Below, in pieces: positions 56,254 through 64,000 of a stretch of DNA of 64,000 nucleotides (its first letter is position 1; each line of letters starts with the position of its first letter). The translations under genes were made by a program, and so were the position numbers. The notes beneath the pieces were generated by a model. It ran no database searches. It was not told where the DNA came from and saw only the letters and a program-made list of their open reading frames with translations. The stretch is taken from positions 48,722-112,721 of the forward strand of contig CAOKPU010000002.1 in the NCBI GenBank assembly GCA_948470755.1, given 5' to 3'. Origin of the DNA: an uncultured Lachnospiraceae bacterium. GTDB taxonomy: Bacteria; Bacillota; Clostridia; Lachnospirales; Lachnospiraceae.

Positions 56254-57288
56254 ATGAAAATATTTGCAAACCGGAAAATCAAACGACTCTTTGGAAGTAT
56301 TTTGTCATGTATTTGTTTTTTTACGTTGGCTGCGGCGTTTCTTATGGGTTTGGGAGTCAGAAATGCGGCAGCTTTTATGATGATTTGCTTCTTGCTGATG
56401 AGTGCCTCAATACTGGCTCTCTTGTCCGGGTATTTCAGGGAACAGCATAAAATCATGGAAAATGCCATATCGCAGATTACAGAATATATATCCGGTAACA
56501 AAGATGTTATGATTGAATGTAATGATGAGGGTGAATTATATAGATTGTTCCATGAAGTAAATTCTCTGGTTGCTATCTTAAATGCCCACGCAGAGGACGA
56601 AAAAAGCGTAAAGAAATTCCTGCGGAATACAATATCCGATATTTCACACCAGTTAAAGACGCCGCTTGCCGCCCTTAATATTTATATCGGGCTGATACAG
56701 AGCGAGGTGGAAGGACAGGGGGCGGTTTGGGAGTATTCCAGGCTTTCTGAGAAGGAACTTGACCGGATGGAAGGGCTGGTGCAGAATCTGTTGAAAATTA
56801 CAAAACTGGATGCAGGCACGATTACGTTAGAAAAGTCTTTGGAAAATGTGTTGGAAATTATGGAAAGCGTGAAAAAGCATTTTCTGTTTCGGGCGCAGCA
56901 GGAAGGAAAAGAAATCTGCCTGTCGGGAAGCGGGGAAACCGCTCTTTTATGTGACCGCAGATGGATGATTGAAGCGATCAGCAACCTTGTAAAGAACGCC
57001 CTTGACCATACGGGAAAGGGCGGCTGCATCCGCATGGAATGGCGGGAATTTGCATCAATTGTCCAAATTGCCATAAAGGATAATGGCAGCGGTATCTACC
57101 CGGAGGATTTACACCATATTTTCAAGCGGTTTTATCGGAGCCGTTATTCCAAAGACACGCAGGGTATCGGTCTTGGACTGCCGCTTTCCAAGGCGATCGT
57201 AGAAGCCCATAACGGGACAATTGAAGTAGACAGCATGCCGGGTGGCGGAACCTCTTTCACGATAAATTTATTGATTCATGACAGGTAA
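56254..57288 (+). CDS. Membrane histidine kinase
   Basis: The start at 56254 follows GAGGTG, giving 344 residues. Two membrane helices (about 13-30 and 37-58) are joined by only a few residues, with no large outer sensor domain. Such kinases often sense through a partner transporter. The phospho-His is in TISDISHQLKTPLAAL, followed by the N box NLVKNALDHTGKG and G boxes DNGSGIYP and GIGLGLPLSKAIVEAH. With the adjacent ABC genes this resembles Bce-type peptide-antibiotic response modules. Confidence 0.92.
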   Translation: MKIFANRKIKRLFGSILSCICFFTLAAAFLMGLGVRNAAAFMMICFLLMSASILALLSGYFREQHKIMENAISQITEYISGNKDVMIECNDEGELYRLFHEVNSLVAILNAHAEDEKSVKKFLRNTISDISHQLKTPLAALNIYIGLIQSEVEGQGAVWEYSRLSEKELDRMEGLVQNLLKITKLDAGTITLEKSLENVLEIMESVKKHFLFRAQQEGKEICLSGSGETALLCDRRWMIEAISNLVKNALDHTGKGGCIRMEWREFASIVQIAIKDNGSGIYPEDLHHIFKRFYRSRYSKDTQGIGLGLPLSKAIVEAHNGTIEVDSMPGGGTSFTINLLIHDR

Positions 57289-57318
57289 AACAGCAGGCTG
57301 TTGCATCTCGTATGAAAG

Positions 57319-57357
57319 CCTACAAAATTGTAGGGGAATTGTAATATTGGTGTAGGG
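57319..57357 (+). promoter_or_regulatory. Likely response-regulator binding site before the ABC genes
   Basis: TGTAGGG occurs at 57329-57335 and again at 57351-57357, 22 bases apart, and the first overlaps a near-palindrome CCTACAAAATTGTAGG (57319-57334). Direct repeats two helical turns apart are typical for OmpR-family dimers. Confidence 0.5.
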
Positions 57358-57406
57358 TTTTTCTGTTATATTTGAGATTATCAAAGCAGAAAGAGGTGTT
57401 TACACA

Positions 57407-58090
57407 ATGAATTTATTGGAAGTCAGCAATATTTGTAAGACTTACGGGAGCGGGGAGGCAGCCGTACAGGCATTGAAAAGTGTTAGCTTTTCTGTCCCAA
57501 AGGGGGAGTATGTGGCCATTGTAGGGGAATCCGGTTCGGGTAAAAGCACGCTCCTCAACATGATAGGCGCACTTGATATGCCTACGTCCGGTAAAGTAAT
57601 GATTAGCGGCAAGGACGTTTTTTCCATGAATGATCGTAAGCTTACGGTTTTCAGACGGAGAAACATAGGTTTTATCTTTCAGGCGTTTAACCTTATCCCG
57701 GAACTTACCGTAGAGCAGAATATTATTTTCCCGGTGCTGCTTGATTATCAGAAGCCTGATAAAAAATATCTGGAAGAACTGCTTGCGGCGCTGAATCTGA
57801 AAGAAAGGCGTAACCATCTGCCCAACCAGTTGTCCGGCGGGCAGCAGCAAAGAGCGGCAATCGGGCGTGCGCTGTTTACGCGTCCGTCGTTGATTCTGGC
57901 AGACGAACCAACCGGAAATCTTGACACGCAGAATAGCAGTGAGGTAATTGCCCTTTTGAAAGAAGCGTCCAAAAAGTATGAACAGACGATCATTATGATT
58001 ACTCATAACCGCAGTATTGCACAGACGGCGGACAGGGTTTTGAATGTATCGGACGGTGTGTTGACTGACTTGGGGAGGTGCCGTGAATGA
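57407..58090 (+). CDS. ABC transporter ATP-binding protein (MacB/BceA type)
   Basis: 227 residues. Walker A is GESGSGKST, the signature is LSGGQQQRAAIGRAL, Walker B is LILADEPTGNLD, and the H-loop is MITHN. The Q-loop region IFQAFNLIPELTVEQN is standard for the MacB/LolD/BceA group. It overlaps the permease gene by 4 bases. Together they probably move or detach peptide antibiotics or lipoproteins at the membrane. Confidence 0.95.
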   Translation: MNLLEVSNICKTYGSGEAAVQALKSVSFSVPKGEYVAIVGESGSGKSTLLNMIGALDMPTSGKVMISGKDVFSMNDRKLTVFRRRNIGFIFQAFNLIPELTVEQNIIFPVLLDYQKPDKKYLEELLAALNLKERRNHLPNQLSGGQQQRAAIGRALFTRPSLILADEPTGNLDTQNSSEVIALLKEASKKYEQTIIMITHNRSIAQTADRVLNVSDGVLTDLGRCRE

Positions 58091-60450
58091 AAAGCTATCT
58101 TAGTCTTGTGCCGATTTCTGCGCGTGTACACAAACGCCAGAGCCGCATGACACGTATCTGTATTATTCTTGCGGTATTTCTTGTCACATCTATTTTTTCT
58201 ATGGCGGAGATGTGGATTAGAATGGAAAAGAGCACCATGATAAATAAACATGGTGATTATCATATCGTACTTAAAGAACTACCAGGCGATAAAGCGGATC
58301 AGATAAGGCAGCGTACGGATATTGCTTTTTCCGCTGAATACAGGGCAGCCAATACAGACGCCGTAACATATAACGCAGATGTGACGCAAGGCTGTTATAT
58401 CAATGGCAAAAACGTAAGTTTATATGGAGTTGAAGAAACATATCTCACAGATATTATGGGGTATCAAGTTAGAGGTTCCTATCCAAAGAACGACAGTGAG
58501 ATTGCACTCAGTGCGGATGCAGAAGGGCTTTTTGGGATTGATATAGGTGATTCGGTTACTTTGAATACGCCGGTGGGGGATTTTGATTTTACGGTATCTG
58601 CTTTGTATGAAGATGATGCGGAATATAATAAAATCATAGATGGAAGTTGTGCATATATGAATTTGCCGGCATTTCAAGCTGTCTGCACATGGAAGGAAGA
58701 AACGGCAAAGCCCAGGTATTATATCCGATTTGCAAAAGAAAATAATCTCCGGGAAACAATTGCTGATATCAAAGAAGAATATGGGCTTGCAGATAAAAAT
58801 GTAGACGAGAACACGGCAGTTTTGGGGCTGACAGGTGATAGCAGCAATAAAACGATTGAAAATGTTTATCCGTTAGCAATTGCCTGCTTTGTCCTGATTA
58901 TGATTTCCGGTATTCTGATGATTTCAAGCTGTATGAACAGTACCGTGGCGCAGAGGACAAGTTTCTTCGGAATGATGAGGTGCATTGGCGCAAGCAAGGA
59001 GCAGATCGTACGGTTTGTAAGGCTTGAGGCGCTGAACTGGTGTAAAACAGCGATACCTGCGGGGTGTCTGCTCGGCGTGATCGTCTGCTGGATTTTGTGC
59101 GCAGTCCTTCGGCTCCTTGTCAAGGGAGAATGGGCGGATATGCCGCTTTTTGGAGTAAGCGTAAGCGGTATCGCCTGCGGAATAGCGGTTGGGATTATTA
59201 CCGTATTTATTGCGGCACATTCTCCTGCAAAGCAAGCGGCTAAAGTATCCCCCATAGCGGCTGTGTCCGGCAATATGGAATCCAATTCCATGGAAAATGT
59301 AAGAACAATACACCATGCCGCCAATACTCGTTTTTTCAAAGTGGAAACTGCTTTAGGGATTCACCATGCGACGGCGGCTAAGAAAAATCTGGTCCTTATG
59401 ACAGGTTCTTTTGCCCTTACCATTATTTTGTTTTTGGCTTTTTCAGCTTGTTTTGATATTGTGCGCAAACTTCTTCCGTCACAAAGTAATTTGTCATCGG
59501 ATATTGTAATTGCGAGCGAAGAAAATATCAATTCCATAGATAAAAACCTTGTTGAACGAATATCTGAAATACCGGGCGTAGCAAATGTTTTTGGTACAAT
59601 GTATGGGATTGCGCTTCCAGTGCGGATAGATGGACGGGAAACAACGATTGAACTGGCGTCTTATGATGAATTTATGTTCCGGAATACGGAAAAATCTGTG
59701 GCGAGCGGGAACTTGTCAAAGGTTTACTTAAATCCTGGCTATGCACTGACAATGATCAGTAAGGGCAGTACACTGGACATAGGCGATAAAATAGAAATTG
59801 GTGATAATGAGATTGAAGTTGCCTGTGTTGCATCGGAAGGAATAGGGAGCCTTAGTGGTTCGGAAGTCGTTGTTTGCTCGGAAGAAACTTTTATGAATCT
59901 GATGGGAGAACAGGGATACATGATAATAAGTGTCATATTGGAAAAGGATGCATCAGAGGAAGCCGTAAATCGGATTCGCAGTTTGGCAGGCGCTAATTCG
60001 TTCGCAGACCTCAGGACGGATAATGAGCAGGTAAACGGCAGTTATTGGGTGTTTCGGATTGCGGTGTATGGTTTTCTTACTATTATTGCTTTCATTACTG
60101 TGCTGAATATTATGAACAGCGTTTCTATGGGCGTGTCTGCAAGAATCAGGCAGTATGGCGCAATGCGGGCGGTTGGTATGGAGAGCCGGCAGGTCACAAA
60201 AATGATTATCGGGGAATCTGCTATGTATGCTTTTTGCGGCACAATCGTTGGGATTGCCATTGGGCTGTTTCTTCATTATCTTATTTATGCCAAAGCATTT
60301 ATTACACATTTTGGCGGGGCATGGAAAGCCCCTGTTGGTGCAGTCGGAATGATATTGCTGCTGGTTTTTGTTTCCTGTATGATAGCGGTTTACGCGCCGG
60401 CAAAACGGATTCGTCATATGCCAATTACTGCAATGATTAATGAATTGTAA
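58087..60450 (+). CDS. FtsX-family ABC permease
   Basis: 787 residues. The N-terminal helix (IILAVFLVTSIFSMAEMW) is followed by an outer MacB-type domain (about 50-245). Three helices come next with SSCMNSTVAQRTSFFGMMRC, a second outer domain, and a last group of three helices with NIMNSVSMGVSARIRQYGAM. The two GMMRCIGASK / YGAMRAVGMESR motifs are the coupling parts that meet the ATPase. Ten membrane helices in a duplicated FtsX arrangement fit Bce/MacB-like transporters. Confidence 0.92.
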   Translation: MKSYLSLVPISARVHKRQSRMTRICIILAVFLVTSIFSMAEMWIRMEKSTMINKHGDYHIVLKELPGDKADQIRQRTDIAFSAEYRAANTDAVTYNADVTQGCYINGKNVSLYGVEETYLTDIMGYQVRGSYPKNDSEIALSADAEGLFGIDIGDSVTLNTPVGDFDFTVSALYEDDAEYNKIIDGSCAYMNLPAFQAVCTWKEETAKPRYYIRFAKENNLRETIADIKEEYGLADKNVDENTAVLGLTGDSSNKTIENVYPLAIACFVLIMISGILMISSCMNSTVAQRTSFFGMMRCIGASKEQIVRFVRLEALNWCKTAIPAGCLLGVIVCWILCAVLRLLVKGEWADMPLFGVSVSGIACGIAVGIITVFIAAHSPAKQAAKVSPIAAVSGNMESNSMENVRTIHHAANTRFFKVETALGIHHATAAKKNLVLMTGSFALTIILFLAFSACFDIVRKLLPSQSNLSSDIVIASEENINSIDKNLVERISEIPGVANVFGTMYGIALPVRIDGRETTIELASYDEFMFRNTEKSVASGNLSKVYLNPGYALTMISKGSTLDIGDKIEIGDNEIEVACVASEGIGSLSGSEVVVCSEETFMNLMGEQGYMIISVILEKDASEEAVNRIRSLAGANSFADLRTDNEQVNGSYWVFRIAVYGFLTIIAFITVLNIMNSVSMGVSARIRQYGAMRAVGMESRQVTKMIIGESAMYAFCGTIVGIAIGLFLHYLIYAKAFITHFGGAWKAPVGAVGMILLLVFVSCMIAVYAPAKRIRHMPITAMINEL

Positions 60451-60471
60451 TGGCGGCTGCTTTACGGTGTT

Positions 60472-60539
60472 ATATGCTCTAAATGACTTCTTAATCACGA
60501 GATTTTCCATGGTTAGTGAAGAACTCATTTAGAGCATAT
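60472..60539 (+). terminator. Long inverted repeat after the ABC permease
   Basis: ATATGCTCTAAATGA (60472-60486) pairs perfectly with 60525-60539, with a further imperfect stem inside. It is only followed by TTCATG, so it is a terminator candidate of uncertain strength. Confidence 0.5.
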
Positions 60540-60561
60540 TTCATGTAAGGAGGCAGACGCT

Positions 60562-60666
60562 ATGACGAAAACCATGCTGGAAAAATTCCAACCCAGGAAG
60601 ATGGAAGGGAAGACCTGTTGCAATGGCCTTTGGACAGATAAGTCAGGAATTGTTAAAAATTTGTGA
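60562..60666 (+). CDS. Small 34-residue open frame with strong ribosome site
   Basis: AAGGAGG lies 9 bases before the ATG, and the peptide MTKTMLEKFQPRKMEGKTCC continues to a TGA at 60664-60666. It has two adjacent Cys. It could be a leader peptide, a small protein or a gene remnant; not recognised. Confidence 0.35.
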   Translation: MTKTMLEKFQPRKMEGKTCCNGLWTDKSGIVKNL

Positions 60667-60681
60667 AGCGGGTTTCTGGTA

Positions 60682-60710
60682 TTGACTTTTAAATTTTAAA
60701 GCTGTATAAT
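60682..60710 (+). promoter_or_regulatory. Promoter of the MATE gene
   Basis: TTGACT (60682-60687), 17-base spacer, perfect TATAAT (60705-60710). Confidence 0.78.
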
Positions 60711-60771
60711 CCCTTTTATTACATAGAAGTCTAATTAATTTGCAGGTAAAGATGTGGGAATATTTTTTTAT

Positions 60772-60799
60772 CCATATAATTAGAATTCTAATTATATGG
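60772..60799. promoter_or_regulatory. Perfect 28-bp palindromic operator candidate
   Basis: CCATATAATTAG, AATT, CTAATTATATGG form a perfect palindrome between the promoter and the ribosome site of the MATE gene, in a place where a MarR- or TetR-type repressor could act. A further TCTAATTA lies at 60730-60737. Confidence 0.6.
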
Positions 60800-60844
60800 G
60801 ATTATCTAAAATTATTTTATTCTAAAATAGGAGGTTAAAGTATT

Positions 60845-62227
60845 ATGAGTAAAGTATCAATTGTGGAAAACCCGCTTGGCTATGAACGGGTGGGAAGGTT
60901 GCTGGCAAAGTACGCCATTCCCAGCATCATTGCACTAATCATCAATTCCCTTTATAACATGGTGGATCAGATTTTCATCGGCCAGGGTGTGGGATTTTTG
61001 GGAAACGGAGCCACAAATATTATTGCCCCAATCGCAACGATTACGATTGCTATTGCCACACTTTTCGGCGACGGTCTTGCCGCTTTTTTTAGTCTTAGTC
61101 TTGGAAAGGGCGAGGGTGAAAAAGCTGCAAAAGGGTTGGGGACTTCTATTATATACGGGTGTATTTTCGGTATTATCTGGACGATTCTTGCTTTTGTCTT
61201 TTTGAAGCCATTGTGCATGGTATTCGGGGCAACGGAAAATATACTGCCCTATGCGCTTGACTATGGACGTATTATTGTAATCGGTTTTACCTTTCAGATA
61301 CTTGGAAACACCATTAACAGCGCAATACGAACAGATGGGAGTCCTCGTTATGCCATGTTTGCCATGATGATTGGGGCGGTCTTAAACTTGGCGCTTGACC
61401 CGCTTTTCATTTTTGTGTTTCATTGGGGCGTTGCGGGCGCGGCCATTGCCACGGTTGCCAGCCAGTTGTTTGGGCTTCTGTTTAATATCGCTTATCTGTT
61501 CCGGTTAAAGACAATCAAACTTTCCAGGCAGTCTTTTACTTTTGATATTCGGACTGCAGGGAGAATTGCAAGCCTTGGATTTGCAAGCGGAGCGAATAAC
61601 CTGACTTCGACAGTGGTTGCGTTTGTGTCAAACAATTTGATGACAAAATACGGCGCGCTTTCTGTTTACGGTGCGGATATTCCTCTTACAACCTTTGGCC
61701 TGTGTATGAAAGTGAGTATGCTTGCTTTTTCTATTGGGATCGGCGTTGCAAGCGGAAGCCAGCCGATTATCGGGTTCAATTACGGGGCAAAAAAATACGA
61801 CCGTGTGAAAAAGACATTTTTACTAAGCGCAGGAGTTGCCACGATCATCACATTTGTTTCATGGATCATTTTCCAGAGCTTCCCATTGCAGCTTATCCGG
61901 ATATTTGGTGCGGAATCTGCCCTGTATGAGGAATTTGCCGTTAAGTGTTTCCATATTTATCTGCTGCTTACATTTTTAAATGGTTTGCAGATGTGTGCCG
62001 GAGTTTTGTTCCAGGCAATTGGGCAGCCTATGAAAGCAGCGATTACGTCCCTGTCAAAGCAAGTGATTTTCTATATCCCTGCTATGCTGGTTTTATCCCA
62101 TTTCTTTGGGCTGACAGGCATCTTGATGGCGGGGCCTGCTGCGGATGCTTTGGCTTTTATTCTTTCAGGGGCTTTTTGTTTTAAGGAAATTAAGAAAATG
62201 GAGCAGATCAACGAAAATGCGTCCTAA
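60845..62227 (+). CDS. MATE-family efflux transporter
   Basis: 460 residues with about 12 membrane helices in two halves. Family marks are YAIPSIIALIINSLYNMVDQ, IFIGQGVGFLGNGA, a first-half NTINSAIRTDGSPRYAM, and a second-half GFASGANNLTSTVVAF and ASGSQPIIGFNYGAKKYDRV. It exports drugs or metabolites in exchange for cations. AGGAGG precedes the ATG. It has its own promoter and a palindromic operator candidate. The TetR gene downstream may be its regulator or that of the next ABC genes. Confidence 0.95.
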   Translation: MSKVSIVENPLGYERVGRLLAKYAIPSIIALIINSLYNMVDQIFIGQGVGFLGNGATNIIAPIATITIAIATLFGDGLAAFFSLSLGKGEGEKAAKGLGTSIIYGCIFGIIWTILAFVFLKPLCMVFGATENILPYALDYGRIIVIGFTFQILGNTINSAIRTDGSPRYAMFAMMIGAVLNLALDPLFIFVFHWGVAGAAIATVASQLFGLLFNIAYLFRLKTIKLSRQSFTFDIRTAGRIASLGFASGANNLTSTVVAFVSNNLMTKYGALSVYGADIPLTTFGLCMKVSMLAFSIGIGVASGSQPIIGFNYGAKKYDRVKKTFLLSAGVATIITFVSWIIFQSFPLQLIRIFGAESALYEEFAVKCFHIYLLLTFLNGLQMCAGVLFQAIGQPMKAAITSLSKQVIFYIPAMLVLSHFFGLTGILMAGPAADALAFILSGAFCFKEIKKMEQINENAS

Positions 62228-62303
62228 ACAGGTGGTTAAAATTGTATATGCGTTTTAAGCTTGTCAAGGGTAACACACTAAAAAAGATTGGAGGAACAGT
62301 ATC

Positions 62304-62393
62304 ATGAAAAAACGAGTTATCTACCTAACTGCAAAACTGGTCGGGGCTGTCCAACTTTTTGGGGTCAGTTCAAATATTCTCTACAGTCCATAA
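62304..62393 (+). CDS. Small 29-residue open frame
   Basis: GGAGGAAC precedes an ATG; the peptide MKKRVIYLTAKLVGAVQLFG is basic then hydrophobic and stops at 62391-62393. It may be a short membrane peptide or a remnant; not recognised. Confidence 0.3.
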   Translation: MKKRVIYLTAKLVGAVQLFGVSSNILYSP

Positions 62394-62415
62394 TCATTCC
62401 TCTTACTGTTTTATA

Positions 62416-62471
62416 TTGACAAATTCATTAATTTGCCGTATTATATAACAGTGATATATAACATCGTTATA
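62416..62471 (+). promoter_or_regulatory. Promoter and operator of the TetR gene
   Basis: TTGACA (62416-62421), 17-base spacer, TATTAT (62439-62444). TATAAC-ATC-GTTATA (62457-62471) is a perfect inverted repeat just after it, a likely autoregulatory TetR site. Confidence 0.7.
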
Positions 62472-62487
62472 AATAGGGGGCGAGATT

Positions 62488-63111
62488 ATGAGCGAAGCAG
62501 AGCAAACAACATTACAACTAATTCTTTCAGCCGCTATGCAGGAATTTCTTGAAAAAGGCTTTAAGTCCGCTTCTCTACGGAATATCGTCAAAACAGCAGG
62601 CGTAACAACGGGTGCGTTCTATGGCTACTATGACAGTAAAGAGGATTTATTTGAAGCATTGGTAGGCGAGCATTATAACTACCTAATGGATCGTTTTTGC
62701 AAGGCGCAGAAAGAATTTGCGGAAATACCACCGGAAGAACAGCCGGACAATTTAACCTCTGCTTCCGGCGAATGTATGTATGAAATACTTTTTTATGCCT
62801 ATGAACATTTGAACGAATTTAAGCTCATGCTTTGCTGCTCGGAGGGAACGCGTTTTTCAAAACTGATTGATGAAATGGTAGAAATAGAAACAAAAGGTAC
62901 GCATGACTATTTAGCGGTTCTTGAAAAAATAGGCAGGCCGGCGCCGCCTATTGATGAACACTTAGAGCATATCTTGATTACAGGAATGTTTAATACTTTT
63001 TTTGAGTTGATTATACATGAAATGCCGATTGAAAAAGCCAAACATTATCTGAAAGAAATGAGGGCTTTTTATACTGCCGGATGGATGAAAATTATGGGGC
63101 AAATCGAGTAG
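62488..63111 (+). CDS. TetR/AcrR-family regulator
   Basis: 207 residues. The N-terminal HTH reads ILSAAMQEFLEKGFKSASLR and TTGAFYGYYDSKEDLFEALV, the standard TetR DNA-binding part. The rest is the ligand and dimer domain, which is not conserved. It lies between a MATE pump and an ABC exporter and likely represses itself and the exporter genes. Its own promoter overlaps an inverted repeat. Confidence 0.93.
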   Translation: MSEAEQTTLQLILSAAMQEFLEKGFKSASLRNIVKTAGVTTGAFYGYYDSKEDLFEALVGEHYNYLMDRFCKAQKEFAEIPPEEQPDNLTSASGECMYEILFYAYEHLNEFKLMLCCSEGTRFSKLIDEMVEIETKGTHDYLAVLEKIGRPAPPIDEHLEHILITGMFNTFFELIIHEMPIEKAKHYLKEMRAFYTAGWMKIMGQIE

Positions 63112-63235
63112 GGAAGATGTATTGCCCCTACTCGCTGCGCGGCCCGTGCGCCACATGAGTGGCATGCTTTCTCTGCACGGGCTTGTGCATAAAAGCGTGC
63201 AACTTCATCAGGGCAATCCGTCCTACGATTCTTGA

Positions 63236-63261
63236 TAATGGAAAGTGTCAACTTTCCATTA
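63236..63261 (+). terminator. Terminator-like hairpin after the TetR gene
   Basis: TAATGGAAAGT (63236-63246) pairs perfectly with 63251-63261 over a 4-base loop; a TATTTATC follows. The T-run is weak. Confidence 0.5.
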
Positions 63262-63276
63262 TATTTATCGCAAATG

Positions 63277-63313
63277 GTTAGTTAATACTAACTTATGAAT
63301 GCTATAACTAACA
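63277..63313. promoter_or_regulatory. Operator candidate before the ABC exporter
   Basis: GTTAGT-TAAT-ACTAAC (63277-63292) is a perfect inverted repeat and ACTAAC recurs at 63308-63313, 72-108 bases before the exporter start. Confidence 0.5.
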
Positions 63314-63384
63314 ACACTATGGATATCCGGGGACAGCTATTCTATCCCCATATCATAAAAATTTTTCTATAGGAGGTTTTTACA

Positions 63385-64000
63385 ATGAAAAAACAGTCTA
63401 ATCTATCAAGATTGATGGGCTATGCCGGAGGGCATAAGATTTTAACCTATCTGTCGTGGGTATTGTCTGCAATAAGTGCGCTGCTTTCTCTTGTACCCTT
63501 TTGGTATATATGGCGCATCATCCACGACGTACTGGAAGTTGCCCCGGATTTTTCGCGGGCGGGGAATATCACAAGCTACGGCTGGTCTGCCGTATTATTT
63601 GCGGTCATATCTATTGCCGTTTATATAACCGCCTTAATGTGTTCGCACATGAGCGCGTTCCGGATTGCCGCAAATATCCGCAAAGAACTTATGCGGCACA
63701 TTACAGCGTTGCCGCTTGGCGTGACGGAAAAATATGGAAGCGGAAAACTGCGGAGGATCGTAAATACTTCCAGTACCGCAACGGAAACCTATCTGGCACA
63801 CAGACTGCCCGACAAAGCCGGGGCGATTGCCACCCCCATAGGTTTGCTTTTTTTACTGCTTGCGTTTGACTGGCGGTTAGGGCTTTTAAGCCTCGTTCCC
63901 GTTGTGCTTGGTTTTCTGATTATGATGAAAATGACCGGGAAAGACATGGAAAAGCGCATGGAGCAATATCAAAATGCGCTTGCCGATATGTCAAATGAAG
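63385..64000 (+). CDS. ABC exporter (fused membrane and ATPase type), 3' end outside window
   Basis: The ATG 63385 follows AGGAGG (63371-63376), and the frame is open to the window edge (205 residues seen). It has a short cytoplasmic start, then TM helices (ILTYLSWVLSAISALLSLVP and SAVLFAVISIAVYITALM). IAANIRKELMRHITALPLG and KYGSGKLRRIVNTSSTATE are the coupling-helix region of type IV ABC exporters. The ATPase half should follow outside the window. Exporters placed after a TetR gene usually form heterodimer pairs for drug or peptide export. Confidence 0.88.
   Translation, partial: MKKQSNLSRLMGYAGGHKILTYLSWVLSAISALLSLVPFWYIWRIIHDVLEVAPDFSRAGNITSYGWSAVLFAVISIAVYITALMCSHMSAFRIAANIRKELMRHITALPLGVTEKYGSGKLRRIVNTSSTATETYLAHRLPDKAGAIATPIGLLFLLLAFDWRLGLLSLVPVVLGFLIMMKMTGKDMEKRMEQYQNALADMSNE

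Overview
The window reads as a Gram-positive anaerobe of the Clostridia, most likely Lachnospiraceae. Strong AGGAGG-type ribosome sites, sigma-A-like promoters, Sec signal peptides without outer-membrane machinery, and mixed Firmicutes-type accessory genes all point that way. This is inference from gene style; no rRNA or tRNA gene was seen to confirm it.

Region 1 (1-29.2 kb) is the first part of a very large surface-glycan locus on the plus strand. It holds GT4 glycosyltransferases, a methyltransferase, polytopic GT-C type transferases, an MBOAT/SGNH O-acetylation pair, a lipid-linked-sugar GT2, and a GDP-heptose pathway (gmhA, hddA, a fused hddC-gmhB, an Rmd-like SDR). Its last gene encodes a heparinase II/III-like protein. 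Embedded at 6.4-14.4 kb are three secreted proteins (an unknown beta-domain protein, a LytD-like glucosaminidase and a papain-like protease). All three end in the same pair of DUF4214 modules.

Region 2 (29.2-35.6 kb) looks like an invertible cassette. A 98-bp perfect inverted repeat (29340-29437 and 34777-34874) bounds about 5.5 kb of glycan genes. Its outer ends carry a 20-bp recombinase-type site, AACAATT-GCTGCA-AATTGTT. A one-domain tyrosine recombinase sits just outside, followed by a third site. Inversion would exchange one flippase-like gene for an operon of a second flippase-like gene, a GT8, an NDP-hexose 2,3-dehydratase and an oxidoreductase.

Region 3 (35.7-49.9 kb) continues the glycan locus: GT2, a third flippase-like protein, the CDP-3,6-dideoxyhexose genes rfbF, rfbH and rfbG with an SDR and an RmlC-like epimerase, a 1387-residue GT-C, gmd and rmd for GDP-D-rhamnose, and an AraC-type regulator.

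Region 4 (49.9-64 kb) is accessory DNA. It holds two copies of a small structured RNA candidate with its own promoter, a 235-bp palindromic element, tmk, a NERD protein, a Vsr remnant, a type II restriction-modification pair, a two-component system with a MacB/Bce-like ABC transporter, a MATE pump with a TetR regulator, and the start of an ABC exporter.

The main points of interest are two apparent layers of glycan variation and one RNA. Layer one is the recombinase-linked inversion. Layer two is four G8-G9 tracts inside glycan genes, three of which are at a length that breaks the reading frame. The RNA is a 145-150 nt structured leader with covarying stems, found immediately upstream of the start codons of two surface-related genes.
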